In this document: positions 9,262 to 17,967 of the stretch, one piece after another
Position numbering within the stretch: position 1 is the first letter of the stretch
How the letters are laid out: every line of letters starts with the position of its first letter
Assembly (NCBI RefSeq): GCF_014158035.1
Contig: NZ_JACFXW010000003.1
Span: 124,001 to 188,000, forward strand
Source: Rhizobium sp. G21
GTDB lineage: Bacteria > Pseudomonadota > Alphaproteobacteria > Rhizobiales > Rhizobiaceae
Length of the DNA: 64,000 nucleotides
Reading direction: 5' to 3'
The notes under the pieces: generated by a model
The model's input: only the letters and a program-made list of their open reading frames with translations
Database searches by the model: none
Told to the model about the DNA's origin: nothing
Translations under genes and position numbers: made by a program

Positions 9262-10317
9262 ATGGCAAGCGTCACAATCCAGAACGCGGTGAAACGATAC
9301 GGCAAGGTGGAGGTTCTCCACGGAGTGGATGCGGCGATCCGGGACGGCGAGTTCGTCGTCCTGGTCGGCCCTTCCGGCTGCGGCAAGTCCACGCTGCTGC
9401 GGATGATCGCCGGACTGGAGGACATTTCCGGCGGGGCGATCTCGATCGGCGGGCGCGTCGTCAACGACCTTCCGCCGAAGGAACGCGACATCTCCATGGT
9501 GTTTCAGAACTACGCTCTCTATCCGCATATGACGGTCGCGGAAAACATGGCGTTTTCCATGACGCTTGCGGGGGCGCCCAAGGCGGAAAAGGATCGAAGG
9601 GTTCGGGAAGCCGCCGAGATCCTCGGGCTCACGCCACTGCTCGAGCGCAAGCCGAAAGAACTGTCGGGCGGCCAGCGCCAGCGCGTCGCGATGGGGCGGT
9701 CTATCGTCAGGAGCCCGCAGGTTTTCTTGTTCGACGAGCCGCTCTCCAATCTCGACGCCAAGCTGCGCGTGCAGATGCGCAGCGAAATCAAGGCGTTGCA
9801 TCGCCGCCTGGGCACGACGATGATCTATGTCACGCATGATCAGGTCGAGGCGATGACCATGGCCGACCGCATCATCGTTCTGCAAGGCGGACGCGTGGAG
9901 CAGATAGGCGCGCCGCTGGAACTCTATGATCGGCCCGCCAACAGTTTCGTCGCGCAATTCATCGGCTCGCCGGCCATGAACCTGTTCACGACGACGGTGC
10001 GCAATGGGCAATTGCTGATCGACGGTGTCGCCCGGACAGGCATTGCCGCTCCCGCAGGCCTGGCCGAAGGATGCGTTGTCCGGATCGGCAAGCGCCCGGA
10101 GGAAATAGCCCTGGACGCGGCCGGTCCTCTTTCGGCCAACGTCGTGAACATCGAGCCGACAGGTTCGGAGACATTCGTCGAACTGGTGATGAACGGTAAA
10201 CCCATCTCGATGGTCATGCGAAGCCGGCCTGACTTCGGCATCGGGGCGACCTGCTCGCTTCGGCTCGACCAGGGCTCTGTTCATTTGTTCGACGGCGTAT
10301 CGGGGCTGCGGATCTGA
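9262..10317 (+). CDS. Sugar ABC transporter ATP-binding protein (MalK/UgpC type)
   Basis: ATPase that powers the importer encoded upstream. Walker A GPSGCGKST (near residue 36), Q-loop FQNYALYPHM, signature LSGGQRQR, Walker B VFLFDEP and the switch histidine in THDQVEAM are all intact. A C-terminal TOBE-type regulatory region follows. 351 residues, normal for the family. The start at ATG 9262 has AGGAGA just upstream. It ends the operon, and a convergent LysR gene begins about 95 bases later. Confidence 0.93.
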   Translation: MASVTIQNAVKRYGKVEVLHGVDAAIRDGEFVVLVGPSGCGKSTLLRMIAGLEDISGGAISIGGRVVNDLPPKERDISMVFQNYALYPHMTVAENMAFSMTLAGAPKAEKDRRVREAAEILGLTPLLERKPKELSGGQRQRVAMGRSIVRSPQVFLFDEPLSNLDAKLRVQMRSEIKALHRRLGTTMIYVTHDQVEAMTMADRIIVLQGGRVEQIGAPLELYDRPANSFVAQFIGSPAMNLFTTTVRNGQLLIDGVARTGIAAPAGLAEGCVVRIGKRPEEIALDAAGPLSANVVNIEPTGSETFVELVMNGKPISMVMRSRPDFGIGATCSLRLDQGSVHLFDGVSGLRI

Positions 10318-10395
10318 CCGTAAGCCCGGCTTGCCTGGGCTTCGATACGATGCGCCCAAAGACAACGGCTTGGGCGCTGCGCAGGCATGCCTCGA

Positions 10396-10412
10396 GCCGC
10401 GCCATGCGCGGC
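10396..10412. terminator. Possible terminator between convergent genes
   Basis: A short hairpin with arms GCCGCGC (10396-10402) and GCGCGGC (10406-10412) around CAT, directly after the LysR stop. A second weaker one (AAGCCC near 10323, GGGCTT near 10337) lies closer to the plus-strand ATPase gene. Neither has a clear T run. Confidence 0.35.
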
Positions 10413-11320
10413 TTACGACGCTTCGAACTGGCTCGCCAGAGCGCTGGTGAGTTGCGAGGCGAAACGGGCGGCCGCAACGGGCAGGGTGCGGCCTTTCAAC
10501 TGGCCGAGATAAAGAATTCCCGCCGGCACGTCGCGAATGTCGAGGGGGCGGGAGATCAACCGGCCGGTCGAGGTCTGGTCCGACAAACCGATCGGGATCT
10601 GGAACGTGACGATGTTTTCCGCCACCGCATGATTGCGGAGAAATTCGAAATTGTCGGACTGGATGACCGGGTCGAGACGCACTCCGGTCATTCGCATTGC
10701 GATATCCAGAAGATGCCGGACCCCGTAAGCCGTCGTCGGCAATGAAATGGGATAGTCAATGCAGTCGGATAGACGCAAGGTCGTCTTCGTCGCCAGGGGT
10801 GATCCGGCGACATGACCGCATGCACCGGCTGGCGCACCCTGATCAAGGTCATGAAATCCGTCAGCCGAACCGGCTCGAACACGACGGCCAGATCGGCGCT
10901 GTGATCGACCAGAGCCCCTTCGGCCGCTTCGCGGTCGCGCAGGTGGACGCCGAAGGTTACATTCGGATGCTCCTTCCGGTAGAGCGCAATCTGGTTCGGC
11001 AGGAAATACGGCAAGAGCGCCTGGCTGCAGGCGATCGAGACATGGCCCCGCCTTACCCCTGACAGGTCCGCGATCTGGGAGCGCACCCGCTCCATGTCGG
11101 AGAGCTGGTTGCGGATATGGTGGATATAGATCTCGCCTGCCGCCGACAGCCGCACGCCGTGCGGAAGACGCTCGAAAATCGGCACGCCCAACTCCTCCTC
11201 CATCGCCAGAATACGGCGATTGAGCGCCGTCGACGTGATGGCGAGCGTATCCGCTGCGGCTCTGATGGAGCCTGCCTTCACCACGGCGTCGATATAGCGG
11301 ATGGATGACAGATAGCGCAT
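10413..11320 (-). CDS. LysR-family regulator of the biuret operon (frameshifted)
   Basis: LysR-type regulator with an N-terminal winged helix (GSIRAAADTLAITSTALNRRI near residues 17-37, then LGVPIFER) and an effector-binding domain. As sequenced, the N-terminal frame runs into nonsense after VMSPDHP, while the next frame continues (LATKTTLRLSDCIDYPISLP) to the stop at 10413. Adding one C at the run 10796-10799 gives about 302 residues, the normal length. It is divergent from the BMP-type importer and biuret hydrolase genes and 144 bases from them, with a LysR-type box between. It is therefore the likely activator of that operon, probably sensing biuret or a related ureide. Confidence 0.85.
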
Positions 11321-11336
11321 GCCGGCTTCCCTCCGG

Positions 11337-11355
11337 CGCTGCAATTTTTGCAGCG
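11337..11355. promoter_or_regulatory. LysR-type binding site between lysR and the biuret operon
   Basis: A perfect inverted repeat with arms CGCTGCAA (11337-11344) and TTGCAGCG (11348-11355) around TTT. Its core TGCAATTTTTGCA (11340-11352) fits the T-N11-A rule for LysR-type regulators. It is 17 bases upstream of the lysR start and 110 bases upstream of the first operon gene, which suits both autoregulation and activation. Confidence 0.7.
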
Positions 11356-11357
11356 GC

Positions 11358-11374
11358 CTGGCCAAAACATAGCA
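11358..11374 (+). promoter_or_regulatory. Possible sigma-54 promoter of the biuret operon
   Basis: CTGGCCAAAACATAGCA has GG (11360-11361) and GC (11372-11373) separated by exactly ten bases, as sigma-54 (-24/-12) promoters require, and CTGGC matches the -24 element. The -12 element is imperfect (TAGCA instead of TTGCA). It adjoins the LysR box, and a nitrogen-scavenging operon is a sensible sigma-54 target. Chance occurrence is possible. Confidence 0.35.
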
Positions 11375-11464
11375 CAAGACAGAAGCGCGTCCATCTGGAT
11401 TACTGGCGTCAGAATTCAAGACGGCGGACGACGCCGCATCAAACAAGAAACGGGGAACAATCTC

Positions 11465-12588
11465 ATGTCCAAGATCCTGATGCCCAATCGCCGCCAGTTT
11501 CTTCAAACGACCGCCGGCCTCGCCGGCGCAGCCGCTCTTTCCGGATTGTTGCCGGCCGGAATGGCGCGCGCCGCCGGGCTGACGGTCGGCTTCATCTATG
11601 TCGGCCCCAAGGACGATTTCGGTTACAACCAGTCGCATGCTGAAGGCGCCGCCGCCGTCAAGGCGATGGAAGGCGTCACCGTGGTCGAGGAGGAACAGGT
11701 TCCCGAAACCGTCGACGTGCAAAAGACCATGGAGAGCATGATCGGCTTCGACGGCGCGACGCTGCTCTTCCCGACATCCTTCGGCTATTTCGATCCGCAC
11801 ATCCTGGCCCTGGCGCCGAAAAACCCGGCTGTGCGTTTCGAGCATTGCGGCGGCTTGTGGACTCCCGACAAGCCCAAGAATGTCGGCTCCTATTTCGGCT
11901 ATATCGGCATGGGTCAGTATCTCAACGGCATCGCCGCCGGCCATGCGACCAAGACCAAGAAGATCGGCTTCGTCGCCGCCAAGCCCATTCCGCAGGTGCT
12001 CCTCAACATCAACTCCTTCCTGCTCGGGCGCGCGCGGTCGATCCCGCCATCACCTGCCAGGTCATCTTCACCGGCGAATGGTCGCTGGCGGTGAAGGAGG
12101 CCGAGGCCGTCAATGCGCTCGCCGATCAGGGCGTCGATGTCGTCACCTGCCATGTGGATGGTCCCAAGGTGGTGATGGAAACCGGGGCGGGCCGCGGCAT
12201 GTATCTGTGCGGCTATCACGCCAACCAGAGCGCGCTTGCGCCCGAAAAGTATCTTACCGGCGCCGAATGGAATTGGGGCAAGGTCTACACCGACATGGTC
12301 AAGGCGACCCTGTCGGGCGGAACGATCGACAATTTCGTGCGTGGCGGCCTCGCCGAAGGGTTCATCAAGATGAGCCCGCTCGGCCCGGCCGTCTCCGAAG
12401 CGGCCCGCACCCAGTTCGAAGCGGTGAAAGCCGAGATCCTCAAGGGCGGTTTCGCCGCCATCAAGGGGCCGCTCAAGGACAACAAGGGCAAGGTCGTGGC
12501 GACCGAGGGGCAGGCCTTCGTCGAGACCGATGTGGCGCTCGAAAGCATGGATTACCTCGTGGAAGGCGTTGTCGGCTCCACCTCCTGA
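11465..12588 (+). CDS. BMP-family ABC transporter substrate-binding protein (frameshifted)
   Basis: Periplasmic binding protein of the basic membrane protein (BMP) family, whose known members bind nucleosides and other small N-compounds. It has a twin-arginine signal (NRRQFLQT with a following hydrophobic stretch ending in ARA), so export of a folded protein is likely. The first frame fails after NSFLLG, and the second continues correctly (ARAVDPAITCQVIFTGEWSL, then VEGVVGSTS at the end). One G is missing in the run at 12026-12028, and restoring it gives 374 residues. It heads the operon with two permeases, an ATPase and two cysteine hydrolases. Context suggests biuret, triuret or a similar ureide as ligand. 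Confidence 0.85.
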
Positions 12589-12617
12589 AACAGCGGTTGA
12601 AGACCGGAGGGCAGACC

Positions 12618-13727
12618 ATGAGCGTGCAGGTCGAACAGGCGGCTGCGTTCGCCGGACGGGCGGGCTTTCTCAGCGAAGCCGCAGCGCGGCGGGTCGAGGC
12701 GGCGCTTCTGCCGCTCGGGGCCTTGCTGGCTGGATTGGCGGCCTTCGCCGTCTTTCTGGCCGCGCTCGGCAAATCGCCCGTCGAATTCTATCTTCTGGTC
12801 TACAAGGCCGGTTTCGGCACCGCCTTTTCATGGACCAACACCCTGGCGAGGGCGGGGCCGCTTCTGTTCGCCGCCCTCTGCGTGGCGCTGCCGGCGCGGC
12901 TCGGTCTGGTGATCATCGGCGGGGAGGGGGCCATCGTGCTGGGCGGCGTGGCGGCGGGCGTCGTCGCCATGCTCGCGCCGGGTCTGCCGGCGCCCCTCGG
13001 CATCGGAATCATGGCGATCGCCGCGATGGTCGTGGGCGGTCTTTGGATCGGCGGGGTCGGGGCGCTCCGCCAGCTGCGCGGCGTCAACGAGACCATTTCA
13101 AGTCTGCTGATGGCCTATATCGCCATTGCGCTGATGAACCACCTGATCGAAGGTCCTTTCCGTGATCCCGCCAGTTTGAACAAGCCCTCGACCGCGTCCC
13201 TGCCAGAGGCGTGGCGGATCGGCGAGATTCCGGGCATGGGCGTGCATTGGGGTCTCGCGGTCGGCATTTTCGCCTGCCTTGTCAGCTGGGTGCTGATCGA
13301 GCGGACGACACTCGGCTTCGCCGCCCGGATCGTCGGCGGCAATGTCCGCGCCGCTCAAATTCAGGGACTGCCGACGGCGGTGCTGGCCATCGGCTTTACG
13401 GCTCTCGGCGGCGCGTTCGCCGGCCTTGCCGGCATGTTCGAAGTCGCAGCCGTGCATGGCTCGGCCAATGCGTCTCTGGCCGCAGGCTACGGTTACACCG
13501 GCATTCTCATCGCCTTTCTCGCTCGGCACAATGGCCTGGCGATCATCCCCGCCGCAATCCTTCTTGCCGGCTTCGAAGCGTCGAGCGGGCTCGTGCAGCG
13601 GCGAATGGATCTGCCCGATGCGACGGTTCTTGTGCTGGAGGGAATGGTCTTTATCGCCATCCTCCTGTCGGACTCGGTTCAGGGCCGGCTGCGCTTTCTG
13701 GCGGCTTTCGAACGGAGGCGGGCATGA
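12618..13727 (+). CDS. ABC transporter permease, nucleoside/simple-sugar type
   Basis: Integral membrane permease of the BPD_transp_2 (RbsC/NupP-like) type, with about nine hydrophobic segments and the conserved stretch NETISSLLMAYIAIALMNHL typical of BMP-linked permeases. 369 residues. It starts at ATG 12618 behind an A-G-G-G-C ribosome site and overlaps the next permease by four bases. With the second permease it should form the channel for the BMP-family binding protein. Confidence 0.9.
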   Translation: MSVQVEQAAAFAGRAGFLSEAAARRVEAALLPLGALLAGLAAFAVFLAALGKSPVEFYLLVYKAGFGTAFSWTNTLARAGPLLFAALCVALPARLGLVIIGGEGAIVLGGVAAGVVAMLAPGLPAPLGIGIMAIAAMVVGGLWIGGVGALRQLRGVNETISSLLMAYIAIALMNHLIEGPFRDPASLNKPSTASLPEAWRIGEIPGMGVHWGLAVGIFACLVSWVLIERTTLGFAARIVGGNVRAAQIQGLPTAVLAIGFTALGGAFAGLAGMFEVAAVHGSANASLAAGYGYTGILIAFLARHNGLAIIPAAILLAGFEASSGLVQRRMDLPDATVLVLEGMVFIAILLSDSVQGRLRFLAAFERRRA

Positions 13728-14647
13728 CGGACGATATCGGCCTTTGGGGCGTGCCCCTCGCCATTCTCGGCGGAGCGATCCGCGTCACCACCCCCTTCAT
13801 CTTCGTCTCGATCGGGGAATGCCTGACGGAGCGCTCGGGACGGATCAATCTCGGTCTCGAGGGCACATTGGTCTTCGGCGCGATGAGCGGCTATGCGGTG
13901 GCCTATCACACGGGCTCTCCCTGGCTGGGCACGCTCGCGGCCGCCTTTGCCGGCCTGCTGTTTGGCCTGTTGCATGGCTGGATCTGCAAGATGCCGCGCG
14001 TCAACGATATCGCCATCGGCATCGCTCTGATGATCTTCGGAACCGGTCTCGCCTTCTTCTTCGGCAAGCCCTATGTGCAGCCCGTCGCGCCGGATCTTCC
14101 GGCCATTCCGCTCGGTTTCTGGTCCGGCAGCCCGCAGGTCGCGGCGGCGCTCAACGTCAATGTTCTTTTCCTGTTGGGCGTCGTGCTGGCTTTCGCCGCG
14201 GCCTGGATGCTGAAAAACACCCGCATCGGCCTGACCATCCGCGTCACCGGCGACAGCGCCGACGCCGCCCGCGCCATCGGCATCGATGTGAACCGCGTAC
14301 GGCTCTGGTCCACGGCGGCCGGCGGCGCGCTCGCAGGCGTCGGCGGAGCCTATCTCTCGCTCTACTATCCCGGCAGCTGGAACGAAGGCATTTCCTCAGG
14401 CCAGGGTCTGATGGCGGTGGCGCTCGTCATTTTCGCCCGCTGGAATCCGGTCAATTGCCTCTACGCCTCGTTGCTGTTCGGCGGCGCGGGAGCGCTCGGT
14501 CCGGCATTGCAATCGGTCGGCGCCACCAGCGGCTACTATCTGTTTTACGCCGCGCCTTACGTGCTCACCCTTGGGCTGCTCGTCGCCACCAGCTCGCCGA
14601 CCCGGGCGATGCCGTCGGCTCCGGGTGAGCTCAGCATCACCAAATAG
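13724..14647 (+). CDS. ABC transporter permease, nucleoside/simple-sugar type
   Basis: Second permease of the importer. It contains the family hallmark ERSGRINLGLEGTLVFGA near residues 33-52 and PRVNDIAIGIALMIFGTGLA in the middle, the same architecture as the NupQ partner in nucleoside importers. 307 residues, multi-pass inner membrane. It begins inside the stop codon of the first permease (ATGA) and is followed 39 bases later by the biuret hydrolase gene. Confidence 0.9.
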   Translation: MTDDIGLWGVPLAILGGAIRVTTPFIFVSIGECLTERSGRINLGLEGTLVFGAMSGYAVAYHTGSPWLGTLAAAFAGLLFGLLHGWICKMPRVNDIAIGIALMIFGTGLAFFFGKPYVQPVAPDLPAIPLGFWSGSPQVAAALNVNVLFLLGVVLAFAAAWMLKNTRIGLTIRVTGDSADAARAIGIDVNRVRLWSTAAGGALAGVGGAYLSLYYPGSWNEGISSGQGLMAVALVIFARWNPVNCLYASLLFGGAGALGPALQSVGATSGYYLFYAAPYVLTLGLLVATSSPTRAMPSAPGELSITK

Positions 14648-14686
14648 ACATGCGCCGCAACCGGCGGCGAAGGAATGGAGACCGTG

Positions 14687-15363
14687 ATGACCACCATTCA
14701 GGCCGATCCCTATCTCTGGCCTTACAACGGCGATCTCAGGCCGGAAAACACCGCCCTGATCATCATCGACATGCAGACGGATTTTTGCGGGCCGGGGGCT
14801 ATGTCGACACGATGGGCTACGACATCTCGCTCACCCGCGCTCCGATCGAACCGATCAAGACGGTGCTCGCGGCGATGCGGGCCAAGGGATACCACATCAT
14901 CCATACCCGCGAAGGACATCGGCCGGACCTTTCCGATCTGCCGCCGAACAAGCGCTGGCGTTCGCGCCAGATCGGCGCGGGCATCGGCGACGCCGGGCCT
15001 TGCGGCCGCATCCTGGTGCGCGGAGAGCCGGGCTGGGAGATCATCGATGAACTCAAGCCGCTGGAGGGCGAGCCGATCATCGACAAGCCGGGCAAGGGCT
15101 CCTTCTGCGCCACCGATCTCGAACTGCTCCTGCGCACGCGCGGCATCGAGAACATCGTGCTTTCGGGCATCACCACCGATGTCTGCGTGCACACGACGAT
15201 GCGAGAGGCCAATGACCGCGGCTTCGAATGCCTGCTGCTCGAGGATTGCTGCGCCGCCACCGACCCCGGCAACCACGCCGCCGCCATCAAGATGGTGAAG
15301 ATGCAGGGCGGCGTGTTCGGCTCGGTCTCCGACAGCGCCAAATTCGTTGAGGCGCTGCCATGA
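14687..15363 (+). CDS. biuH: Biuret amidohydrolase, isochorismatase-like cysteine hydrolase (frameshifted)
   Basis: Hydrolyses biuret to allophanate, a step in cyanuric acid and biuret nitrogen use. It closely resembles the Rhizobium leguminosarum BiuH as I remember it (DPYLWPYNGDLRPENTALII, MGYDISLTRAPIEPIKTVLA, KMVKMQGGVFGSVS). After frame repair the catalytic residues fall at D28, K134, C167 and Q207. Their spacing is the same as D36, K142, C175 and Q215 that I recall for BiuH. The break is at five G (14794-14798) in the region encoding FCGPGGYVD, where six would keep the frame, giving 225 residues. The start at 14687 has GGAG upstream, and 14675 is an alternative. It is coupled by overlap to the ABC ATPase gene. 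No allophanate hydrolase is in the window. Confidence 0.9.
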
Positions 15364-16898
15364 GAGTCCCGCCGCTCCAGCAGGAGGCGCCGTCGCGCGC
15401 CATCGGCGTCGAGACGATCGGCATGACCATGCGCTTCGGCTCTTTCACGGCCTTGAAGGATGTGTCGATCCGGGTCGCGGCCGGTTCCTTTCACGTTCTT
15501 CTCGGTGAAAACGGCGCCGGCAAATCCACGCTCGTCAAATGCATGATGGGTTTTTATCGCCCGACATCGGGGCAGATGGCGGTGGAGGGTCGCGAAGTGG
15601 AGGTCCCGGATCCGCGCGCGGCGCATGATCTCGGCCTGGGCATGGTCTATCAGCACTTCACGCTCGCGCCGTCGCTGACGGCGGCGGAGAACCTGGTGAT
15701 CAGCCGCAACGACGCGCCCTCGCGCATCGATTGGGAGAGGGAGCGCGCGGCGCTCTCGGCCTTCATGTCGACGATGCCGTTCGCCGTTCCTCTTGACGTG
15801 CCGGTCGGCAGACTGGCGGCCGGGGAAAAACAGAAGCTGGAACTGCTTAAGCAGCTCTATCTCGGTCGCCGCTTTCTCATTCTCGATGAGCCGACATCGG
15901 TGTTGACGCCGGCGGAGGCGGATGAATTGTTGGGCATGGTGCGCGGACTGACGACATCGGGCGAACTGACCTGCCTGATGATTTCGCACAAATTCCGCGA
16001 GGTGACCGCCTTCGCCGACGAAGTCTCCGTTCTCAGGCGCGGCGAGCATGTCGGCGGCGGCAAGGTCGCCGATCTCTCGACGGTGGATATGGCCGCGATG
16101 ATGATCGGAGAGAAGGAACTCGTGCGGCCCGCCGCCCGCATGGCGATGGACGGCAAGCCCGTTCTGACGATGTCGGGCGCCAAGGCGTCGGATCGTTCGG
16201 GTCTGAAGACGATCGCTATCGCCGATCTCCAGGTCAAATCCGGCGAGATCGTCGGCATCGCCGGAATTTCCGGCAATGGCCAGATGGAGCTGATGGAGAT
16301 GCTATCGGGCCAACGGCCGCTGTCGGCGGGCCAGATCCGGGTCGGGGATACGTCGTTCCGCGCCAGCCGCAGCGAGGTGAGGGCGCTGAATGTGCGCTTT
16401 CTGCCGGAAGAGCCCCTGCGCAACGCCTGCGCGCCGAAGATGAGCGTCGCCGAAAACATCTTCTTCCGTGACTTCGACTTTTCCGCCGGCACATCGAAAT
16501 TCTGGCTCGAGGGCCGCCGCATGGCCTCGCTCGCCGCCCGGCTGGTCGGCGAATACAACGTGAAAACAGCCTCGCTCGACACGCCGATATCGTCTTTGTC
16601 GGGCGGCAATGTGCAGCGCGCCGTGCTCGCGCGCGAACTCAACGGAGAGGTTGATCTCCTCCTCATCGCAAATCCGTGTTTCGGGCTCGATTTCTCGGCC
16701 GTCGCCGATATCCGCGCCCGCATCATGGCCGCCCGCAATGCGGGGGCGGCGGTGCTGTTGATCAGCGAGGATCTCGACGAAATCCTCGAGCTTTCAGATC
16801 GCATTCTGGTTATGTCGGAAGGATCCGTCGTCTTCGAAACCCAGGCGGCGGGCGCCGATATCGGCGAGATCGGGAAACACATGGCGGGACATCACTGA
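15360..16898 (+). CDS. ABC transporter ATP-binding protein, two-domain (YufO/RbsA type)
   Basis: Energising subunit for the BMP-type importer, with two fused ATPase halves. The first half is intact: Walker A GENGAGKST, Q-loop YQHFTLAPSL, the atypical signature LAAGEKQKLELL known from BMP-linked ATPases, and Walker B FLILDEPTSV. The second half has a degenerate Walker A (GISGNGQMEL) and a clear LSGGNVQR signature, as is usual in this class. 512 residues. It lies between the two cysteine hydrolase genes and overlaps both neighbours at start and stop, which binds transport and hydrolysis into one operon. Confidence 0.93.
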   Translation: MRVPPLQQEAPSRAIGVETIGMTMRFGSFTALKDVSIRVAAGSFHVLLGENGAGKSTLVKCMMGFYRPTSGQMAVEGREVEVPDPRAAHDLGLGMVYQHFTLAPSLTAAENLVISRNDAPSRIDWERERAALSAFMSTMPFAVPLDVPVGRLAAGEKQKLELLKQLYLGRRFLILDEPTSVLTPAEADELLGMVRGLTTSGELTCLMISHKFREVTAFADEVSVLRRGEHVGGGKVADLSTVDMAAMMIGEKELVRPAARMAMDGKPVLTMSGAKASDRSGLKTIAIADLQVKSGEIVGIAGISGNGQMELMEMLSGQRPLSAGQIRVGDTSFRASRSEVRALNVRFLPEEPLRNACAPKMSVAENIFFRDFDFSAGTSKFWLEGRRMASLAARLVGEYNVKTASLDTPISSLSGGNVQRAVLARELNGEVDLLLIANPCFGLDFSAVADIRARIMAARNAGAAVLLISEDLDEILELSDRILVMSEGSVVFETQAAGADIGEIGKHMAGHH

Positions 16899-17563
16899 TG
16901 GCGACGATCAAGGCGCGACCCTTCGATTTCACCCTCGTTCCGGCGAAAACGGCGCTCATCGTCATCGACATGCAGCGCGATTTCATCGAGCCGGGCGGCT
17001 TCGGCGCGACGCTCGGCAACGACGTCTCCCTGCTTCAGGCCATCATTCCCGCCACCGCCAGGCTGATTGCAGGCTTCCGCAAGGCGGGACTGCCTGTCAT
17101 TCACACGCGCGAATGCCATGCGGCCGATCTTTCCGACTGCCCTCCGGCGAAACGGACGCGGGGCAAACCGTCGCTGCGGATCGGCGACCCCGGGCCCATG
17201 GGCCGCATTCTGATCGCGGGCGAAGCAGGCGCAGATATCGTGGAAGCGCTCTATCCGGTCGAGGGTGAAACGGTCATCGACAAGCCGGGCAAGGGCGCTT
17301 TCTACGCGACGCCGCTCGGCGACATCCTTGCGGGCAAAGGCGTCTCCCAACTGGTGTTCGCCGGCGTGACCACCGAGGTTTGCGTGCAGACGACCATGCG
17401 CGAGGCCAATGATCGCGGCTATGAGTGCCTTCTCGCCACCGACGCCACCGAAAGCTATTTTCCCGAATTCAAGAAAGCCGCCATCGACATGATCACCGCC
17501 CAAGGCGCGATCGTCGGCTGGGCGGCCACCGTCGATGAGATTGTCGAGGCGCTTGATGACTGA
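16898..17563 (+). CDS. Isochorismatase-like cysteine hydrolase, candidate triuret hydrolase
   Basis: Second amidohydrolase of the isochorismatase-like family in this operon, a paralogue of the biuret hydrolase. The triad is visible: D in ALIVIDMQRDF, K in VIDKPGKGAFYAT and the nucleophile C in GVTTEVCVQTTMREANDR, with Q in MITAQGAIVGW. Relatives include triuret hydrolase (TrtA), biuret hydrolase and the RutB ureidoacrylate hydrolase. Position beside biuH and the importer favours triuret or another ureide, but substrate choice cannot be settled from sequence. 221 residues, intact frame. Its first base overlaps the ATPase stop and its end overlaps the cupin gene. Confidence 0.8.
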   Translation: MATIKARPFDFTLVPAKTALIVIDMQRDFIEPGGFGATLGNDVSLLQAIIPATARLIAGFRKAGLPVIHTRECHAADLSDCPPAKRTRGKPSLRIGDPGPMGRILIAGEAGADIVEALYPVEGETVIDKPGKGAFYATPLGDILAGKGVSQLVFAGVTTEVCVQTTMREANDRGYECLLATDATESYFPEFKKAAIDMITAQGAIVGWAATVDEIVEALDD

Positions 17564-17888
17564 ACCGCTGCATATCGCTGACTTTCTGACCGGCGCCTGG
17601 CGTCAATGTACCTTCGAATATTTTCGCGACGGCGTCGAAATCTGCCGCCTTGTCCGTGGCGAGCCGGAGCTGGCGCTGCTTCGATACGCTCCGGGCGCCA
17701 GCGTGCCCAAGCATCTGCATACCGGTCTGGAGACAATCCTGGTGCTCGAAGGCTCGCAAAGCGACGAATCTGGCCGATATGGTCCCGGCTCGCTGGTCGC
17801 CAACGCGGAAGGCACGGTCCATTCCGTCGCCTCCGAGGAGGGTTGCGTCGTTCTCATTCAGTGGACGAAACCCGTCGCGTTGCTCTGA
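17556..17888 (+). CDS. Small cupin-domain protein (ChrR-like)
   Basis: A 110-residue single-domain cupin. Metal-ligand candidates are the two histidines in PKHLHTG, the glutamate in LVLEGSQSD and H in GTVHSVAS. It resembles the C-terminal anti-sigma cupin of ChrR but lacks a zinc-finger domain, so an enzymatic, sensing or chaperone role is open. It overlaps the preceding hydrolase gene by eight bases and ends the operon, so it is probably co-expressed with ureide uptake and breakdown. Confidence 0.75.
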   Translation: MTEPLHIADFLTGAWRQCTFEYFRDGVEICRLVRGEPELALLRYAPGASVPKHLHTGLETILVLEGSQSDESGRYGPGSLVANAEGTVHSVASEEGCVVLIQWTKPVALL

Positions 17889-17948
17889 AGGGCCACCGTG
17901 GAGCGAAGGTCCCGTTCAATCGCTCGCCTGCGTTTCCAATAGTTGCGA

Positions 17949-17967
17949 AGCCCGATCTAAGCGGGCT
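17949..17967. terminator. Weak hairpin at the lacI stop
   Basis: Arms AGCCCG (17949-17954) and CGGGCT (17962-17967) flank the stop codon of the LacI-type gene, in the short gap between it and the convergent cupin gene. There is no T run, so this is only a candidate terminator. Confidence 0.3.

Noticed and set aside
713..12028. Programmed frameshifting as the explanation of the broken frames
   Set aside because: The breaks lie in unrelated genes, none has a canonical slippery heptamer with downstream stimulator that I could recognise, and the direction is nearly always one missing G or C, which fits sequencing error better.
11880..13727. A 615-residue reading that joins extra sequence to the first BMP-linked permease
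   Set aside because: The first 246 codons are a shadow of the binding-protein gene. The permease begins at ATG 12618 with its own ribosome site.
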